Shown piece after piece: positions 60,571-64,000 of a stretch of 64,000 nt of DNA (the stretch's first letter is position 1; the number at the start of each line of letters is the position of its first letter). The translations under genes were made by a program, and so were the position numbers. The stretch comes from a virus, in the IMG/VR virus record IMGVR_UViG_3300036398_002892, positions 31,647 through 95,646 of that record; one strand, given 5' to 3'. The notes under the pieces are model-generated. The model had not been told where the DNA came from, ran no database searches, and was given only the letters and a program-made list of their open reading frames with translations.

Positions 60571-60602
60571 TTTGTATAATTAAACTTATTGTACTATCTT
60601 TG
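60571..60602 (+). promoter_or_regulatory. Bacteroidota-type promoter (TTTG-N20-TATCTTTG)
   Basis: TTTG at 60571-60574 and TATCTTTG at 60595-60602 with a 20-nt spacer, 18 nt before the ATG at 60621. It drives the PcfJ-like gene and probably the redox genes behind it. Confidence 0.8.
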
Positions 60603-60620
60603 TACAATTAATTGTATGTT

Positions 60621-62357
60621 ATGAGAGAAGAACTATTTAATCTTACTAGAAAAGAATATCGGGTACACGAACACTCCGACACAAATAGTGTTATCTATAA
60701 AAAAAACGAGAAAGAAATAGATATTTTTGGAGGTAGTGTAACTGAATTTCGTAGTAGTGCTCCTTGGGGACATTTTAGTTTTAAAACTGAACATACTTCT
60801 GAAGAAAAGTTTACCGAACATTACGGGAATCCGTTGGCGACTGTTGATATGACAAGAAGGATAATGTGTATTACCAAAGAGGGTGATAAGATTACCTTTA
60901 AAATGTTTTGGTACAACAGACGAAGAAGAGTTGCGTCAAAATGGTTTAAGACTAGTACTCAATGTAAATTCGTTACCTTCAATTATAAAACCAATGCGTT
61001 GTATACTGGTTCATTGGATAACTACCATTTGAAAAGAAATTGTCGTAAAAGAATTAGAAGAGTTTTATTCAATAGTGACCCAATAAATAAAATTAGACAT
61101 TGGGTTAGAGATAGTTTTAGTTCGGAAGATAAAAAAACAATAGATGTACCAACGATTGTAAATCAAGTGGTGTCGGTCTTTGTTAACTCCATTCCCGGAA
61201 CTGAAAAATATCCTGAATTATTACCGGAACAAAAAATATACAGACGTTATTTGGACGCTCAAGGTGTTAAGTATCCGAACAATTGGTTTGAACTTATTGA
61301 CGCATATCCTCAACCAAAGAAAAAAGATTTGGTTAAGTGTGATTACAAGTATGTTGATGCTTTAATGAGAGCTCATAACTTAAAGGGTGATAAAATTAAA
61401 AAATCATTACATACTATTAATAGGTTTGTTGATGCAAATCATTTCAATACAACTTGTAAGATTTTTGGTGAGAAATTTATATTAAATCAACCTGATGAGG
61501 TGATTAATCTTTTTTTAAGCACGTGGGATATAACTATTTTATCTGAAAATGTTATACGTATGTCAGGTTTAACCAAATCTGAAAAATTAAACTTTTTTGA
61601 AATTTATAAATTATATTATAAAAAGTTAATTAATTACCATACTATTTCTGACCACATTAGATTTTATGGGTTATTAAAAAATTTAGAACCGGTTAAATGG
61701 AAATCAAAAACTCACGATGAATTTACTCAAGAACATTACGATTGGTCTGAAAAATATAATTATTATACCAATGGTGACTTTACACGAATTTACAATCCAA
61801 CTTTTGTTGAGAAAATAAATGAGGTAATATTAACCAAAGATGGGCCGTACTATCCTGAAGTATTGTTAACATCCAAACGATATAACAATGAGTCGTTCTT
61901 CCAGTCTAATTGTGTAAAGACATATGTTAAACGAATAGATTCTCTATTAATCTCTATGAGACGAGGTCAAGGTGAAACTGAAGAGAGAGCGTCAATCGAG
62001 TATCGTATTAATTTAAATCTAAAACATAATACTTTTGATTTAGAGAGAGTTCAAACTTTGGGTAAACGTAACGAAAGATTAGACAATAGTTGGACAGACG
62101 CTTTGGTTAAATTGGATAGTAGAGTATTTGAATATGAAGATTTATTCGATACTTTACAGATTGAAGGTGATTTTGGTAACAGAAAAGTATTTTCTGATTG
62201 GGGGACTAAAGAAGTTGTAAGATATTCTGTAACTAAAACCGGAAAAGACATCACTGAACAACAATTATGTTGGAAAAACGATTCAATTATGAAATTAAAT
62301 TCATATAATTATAACATCGTCGAGGTTCGAGCATGGGACGATGAACTAGGATTTTAA
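60621..62357 (+). CDS. PcfJ-like protein
   Basis: A 578-residue protein. The C-terminal half fits the PcfJ-like family: YYPEVLLTSKRYNNESFFQS, then NCVKTYVKRIDSLLISMRRG (~428-447), then ASIEYRI (~453). PcfJ was named from a conjugative plasmid of Enterococcus, and related genes occur in phages. No biochemical role is established for it to my knowledge. The basic N-terminal half (RRRRVASKWFK, RNCRKRIRRVLF) suggests nucleic acid contact. I took ATG 60621. A TTG at 60612 would add three residues. It ends 1 nt before the next gene. Confidence 0.7.
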   Translation: MREELFNLTRKEYRVHEHSDTNSVIYKKNEKEIDIFGGSVTEFRSSAPWGHFSFKTEHTSEEKFTEHYGNPLATVDMTRRIMCITKEGDKITFKMFWYNRRRRVASKWFKTSTQCKFVTFNYKTNALYTGSLDNYHLKRNCRKRIRRVLFNSDPINKIRHWVRDSFSSEDKKTIDVPTIVNQVVSVFVNSIPGTEKYPELLPEQKIYRRYLDAQGVKYPNNWFELIDAYPQPKKKDLVKCDYKYVDALMRAHNLKGDKIKKSLHTINRFVDANHFNTTCKIFGEKFILNQPDEVINLFLSTWDITILSENVIRMSGLTKSEKLNFFEIYKLYYKKLINYHTISDHIRFYGLLKNLEPVKWKSKTHDEFTQEHYDWSEKYNYYTNGDFTRIYNPTFVEKINEVILTKDGPYYPEVLLTSKRYNNESFFQSNCVKTYVKRIDSLLISMRRGQGETEERASIEYRINLNLKHNTFDLERVQTLGKRNERLDNSWTDALVKLDSRVFEYEDLFDTLQIEGDFGNRKVFSDWGTKEVVRYSVTKTGKDITEQQLCWKNDSIMKLNSYNYNIVEVRAWDDELGF

Positions 62358-62358
62358 T

Positions 62359-62679
62359 ATGAAAGAAATACCACAACATTGTATTGATACCTTCAAGGAA
62401 AGGTTCGGAGCACATCCTAGTATTGTTGAGTTAACACCTACAATGTCTAGTGAAGACACAGATAAGTTTTTAAGTAAAGCTCATTTGTTATGGTTTGAAA
62501 ATTTTGTGAATGATGAATATAAGATTGTTCCTATGGACAGATTATATGAATATGACTCTAGTGGTATTTTAATACTCCGAAAGTCACATACCAAGATATT
62601 TATTTTAACAAAGGTGGATAAACAAAATGTGGTAGATTTTATATTACTACAATTAAAAAGATTAACAAAAAAAGATTAA
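62359..62679 (+). CDS. hypothetical protein (106 aa)
   Basis: A 106-residue protein (QHCIDTFKERFGAHPSIVEL ... ILILRKSHTKIFILTKVDKQ), compact alpha/beta. It lies 1 nt after the PcfJ-like gene and 3 nt before thioredoxin. No domain recognised. Confidence 0.55.
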   Translation: MKEIPQHCIDTFKERFGAHPSIVELTPTMSSEDTDKFLSKAHLLWFENFVNDEYKIVPMDRLYEYDSSGILILRKSHTKIFILTKVDKQNVVDFILLQLKRLTKKD

Positions 62680-62682
62680 AAA

Positions 62683-63006
62683 ATGGAAATTACACAAGAA
62701 TTATTACAAGAAAAAATTAACAATGGTGAAAAATTAGTAGTTGACTTTTGGGCTCCATGGTGTGGGCCTTGTAAAGTTATGAAACCGGCTTTTGAAAAAG
62801 TTTCTGAAGAATTTAGAAACGAAAACTCTGAAGTTCAATTGTTCACCTTAAATGTTGAAGAAAATAAAGAATTTGCTGCATCATTAGGTATTAGAGCAAT
62901 CCCTACGGTTAAATCATTTTCAGATGGTAAAGAAGTTTATTCTCAACCGGGAATGCAAATGGAAAGTCAAATTAAACAATTAGTGACTAACCTAATCAAT
63001 GGATAA
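62683..63006 (+). CDS. thioredoxin
   Basis: A 107-residue thioredoxin with the standard active site DFWAPWCGPCKVM (Cys27 and Cys30) and cis-Pro in IRAIPTVKSF. It can reduce the phage ribonucleotide reductase (encoded at 1-2739). Normal length. It overlaps the glutaredoxin gene by 8 nt. Confidence 0.93.
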   Translation: MEITQELLQEKINNGEKLVVDFWAPWCGPCKVMKPAFEKVSEEFRNENSEVQLFTLNVEENKEFAASLGIRAIPTVKSFSDGKEVYSQPGMQMESQIKQLVTNLING

Positions 63007-63283
63007 GTTATTAATTCTTTTCACTATGAAAGGTTGTCCTTATTGTGATATGATGAAGGAACAACTTATTAAAAATGATATTGGATTTGTTATAAGAGAT
63101 ATTGATGAACATAAAGATGAATATGATATGTTTGTCGAAGTAACTGAAAACGAATTTGTCCCAGCTTTTATGATTGTTGAATCTCCGGATGAATCACCTA
63201 AAAGTTATTTATACGCACCTGAAAGAGATTTTGATGAAATTGATGAAGGTGTTGAAATAATTAAAGAACATTTTAAAAAATAA
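62999..63283 (+). CDS. glutaredoxin-like protein
   Basis: A 94-residue protein with the CPYC active site in TMKGCPYCDMMKEQL (Cys13, Cys16) and a cis-Pro segment (ENEFVPAFMIVES). It probably works with thioredoxin and NrdAB in dNTP synthesis. A terminator follows. Confidence 0.85.
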   Translation: MDKLLILFTMKGCPYCDMMKEQLIKNDIGFVIRDIDEHKDEYDMFVEVTENEFVPAFMIVESPDESPKSYLYAPERDFDEIDEGVEIIKEHFKK

Positions 63284-63286
63284 AAA

Positions 63287-63312
63287 AAATCCCCTTAATT
63301 GGGGATTTTCTT
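63287..63312 (+). terminator. bidirectional terminator between convergent genes
   Basis: AAATCCCC / GGGGATTT (63287-63294 and 63301-63308) with a TTAATT loop, A-run before and T-rich run after. It separates the redox operon from the minus-strand gene at the right edge. Confidence 0.88.
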
Positions 63313-63313
63313 T

Positions 63314-64000
63314 TTAAAATAGTATAAGGTCTTTAATTTTATCTCTGGTTAGCCAAGGTTTTTTATCGAATGGCAAAGTAGTGTCTTCAATAATATCATA
63401 ATTCTTAATCTTATCGTTAAACATCAACATATCAAAATCAAACACGTCTAACACCATTGATATTATATCTTTTTTTGGATGTATTGAATTACTAACAATG
63501 TCAATTTGATTATCCTCATCCACTTTAACAGAAGAATATTTAAAAGTTAACTTGTCTGTTAGTAGTACATTAAATAATTGATTACAGATGTATTCTGAAT
63601 AGTATAACTCTTGTCTACCCATACTTAAACTATATCCGTGTGGAAACTCCGATGAAATATTTAATGGTGAGTATGTGTAATAATTTAAATTAGAGGTATC
63701 ATCTTCAGAATAATCTAATTCGTATTCTAATCTATTGTTATTATACGATATTGAATTGAATTTAGGTTGGGGATTATCAATTAAATCGTTCATTATAGAT
63801 GAATGATATATTGGTCGTGAAGAATTATGGAAATCAAAAATATATTCGGGTTTTTTGGATAATTCAGTGTCATATATAATAACATCGATAATATTTAAAA
63901 TTTTATATCCAAATTGTTCCATTAAAGGTTGATATTCTTTATAGAATTCCTCTTTAACAATTACCATATCCAATATTTTATCTGAATTGGTTAATCCATT
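63314..64000 (-). CDS. hypothetical protein, N-terminus outside the window
   Basis: At least 219 residues, reading on the minus strand. The frame stays open to the right edge through NGLTNSDKILDMVIVKEEFY, so the start may lie outside, and the ATG at 63967 is only one candidate. The sequence is acidic and aromatic with DFDMLMFNDKIKNYDIIEDT near the end. No family recognised. Confidence 0.55.
   Translation of the reverse strand, partial: NGLTNSDKILDMVIVKEEFYKEYQPLMEQFGYKILNIIDVIIYDTELSKKPEYIFDFHNSSRPIYHSSIMNDLIDNPQPKFNSISYNNNRLEYELDYSEDDTSNLNYYTYSPLNISSEFPHGYSLSMGRQELYYSEYICNQLFNVLLTDKLTFKYSSVKVDEDNQIDIVSNSIHPKKDIISMVLDVFDFDMLMFNDKIKNYDIIEDTTLPFDKKPWLTRDKIKDLILF

Noticed and set aside
1-64000. 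tRNA genes, a diversity-generating retroelement, integrase or attachment sites
   Set aside because: No cloverleaf-like sequence, reverse transcriptase, template/variable repeat pair or recombinase was seen on reading. A tRNA scan would settle the first.

Overview
The window is a 64 kb piece of a large, AT-rich, tailed-phage genome with a contractile (T4-type, myovirus) tail. The host is probably a member of the Bacteroidota, most likely a Flavobacterium-like organism. The phage assignment rests on a gp25-like and a gp6/gpJ-like baseplate wedge protein, a run of very large tail proteins, gp46/gp47 (SbcC/SbcD) recombination proteins, a DnaG-type primase, aerobic ribonucleotide reductase, an endolysin, a Dam-type methylase and very tight gene packing. 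The host assignment rests on five well-spaced Bacteroidota-type promoters (TTG or TTTG, 19-20 nt, TAnnTTTG), A-rich leaders without visible Shine-Dalgarno sequences, a sigma factor close to Bacteroidota primary sigma, and SprB-type adhesin repeats in tail proteins. I saw no tRNA gene, CRISPR array, reverse transcriptase, integrase or transposase.

Layout. 1-2739: end of nrdB and all of nrdA, then a terminator. 2827-21456 (+): baseplate and tail genes, many joined by TAATG stop/start overlaps, ending in a 1000-residue protein with SprB-like repeats and a Pro/Thr linker. A bidirectional terminator separates these from 21492-36317 (-): a RuvC-like resolvase, then tail-fibre/adhesin genes with SprB-like domains, PT linkers and a 1723-residue GGGxxN repeat fibre. 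A DxD glycosyltransferase and a 56-residue plus-strand gene sit inside this block. 36403-44315 (+): replication and recombination genes (primase, PD-(D/E)XK nuclease, gp47, gp46) with small zinc-ribbon, membrane and P-loop proteins. 44387-48790 (+): a nuclease-methyltransferase fusion with a partner gene, then a sigma factor operon. 48861-51851 (+): a lysis region with membrane/coiled-coil proteins, an amidase and an overlapping spanin-like pair. 51859-54298 (+): two low-complexity, probably virion-associated proteins. 54347-58771 (both strands): small overlapping genes, a histone H1-like protein, DnaJ and Dam. 58823-63283 (+): an LRR protein, a PcfJ-like protein, thioredoxin and glutaredoxin. 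A minus-strand gene then runs off the right edge.

How it may work together. Two classes of upstream element are visible. TAnnTTTG promoters precede the primase, the nuclease-methylase, the sigma operon, the LRR gene and the PcfJ-like gene. A TATTTAT(A/T) element, usually 13-17 nt before the start codon, stands at the heads of several tail, structural and unknown transcription units on both strands. The simplest model is that host sigma reads the first class and the phage sigma, itself under a first-class promoter, reads the second. That model is inference. The receptor-contact module (SprB-like repeats, PT linkers, giant beta-roll fibre, embedded glycosyltransferase) is the other part most likely to hold new biology.
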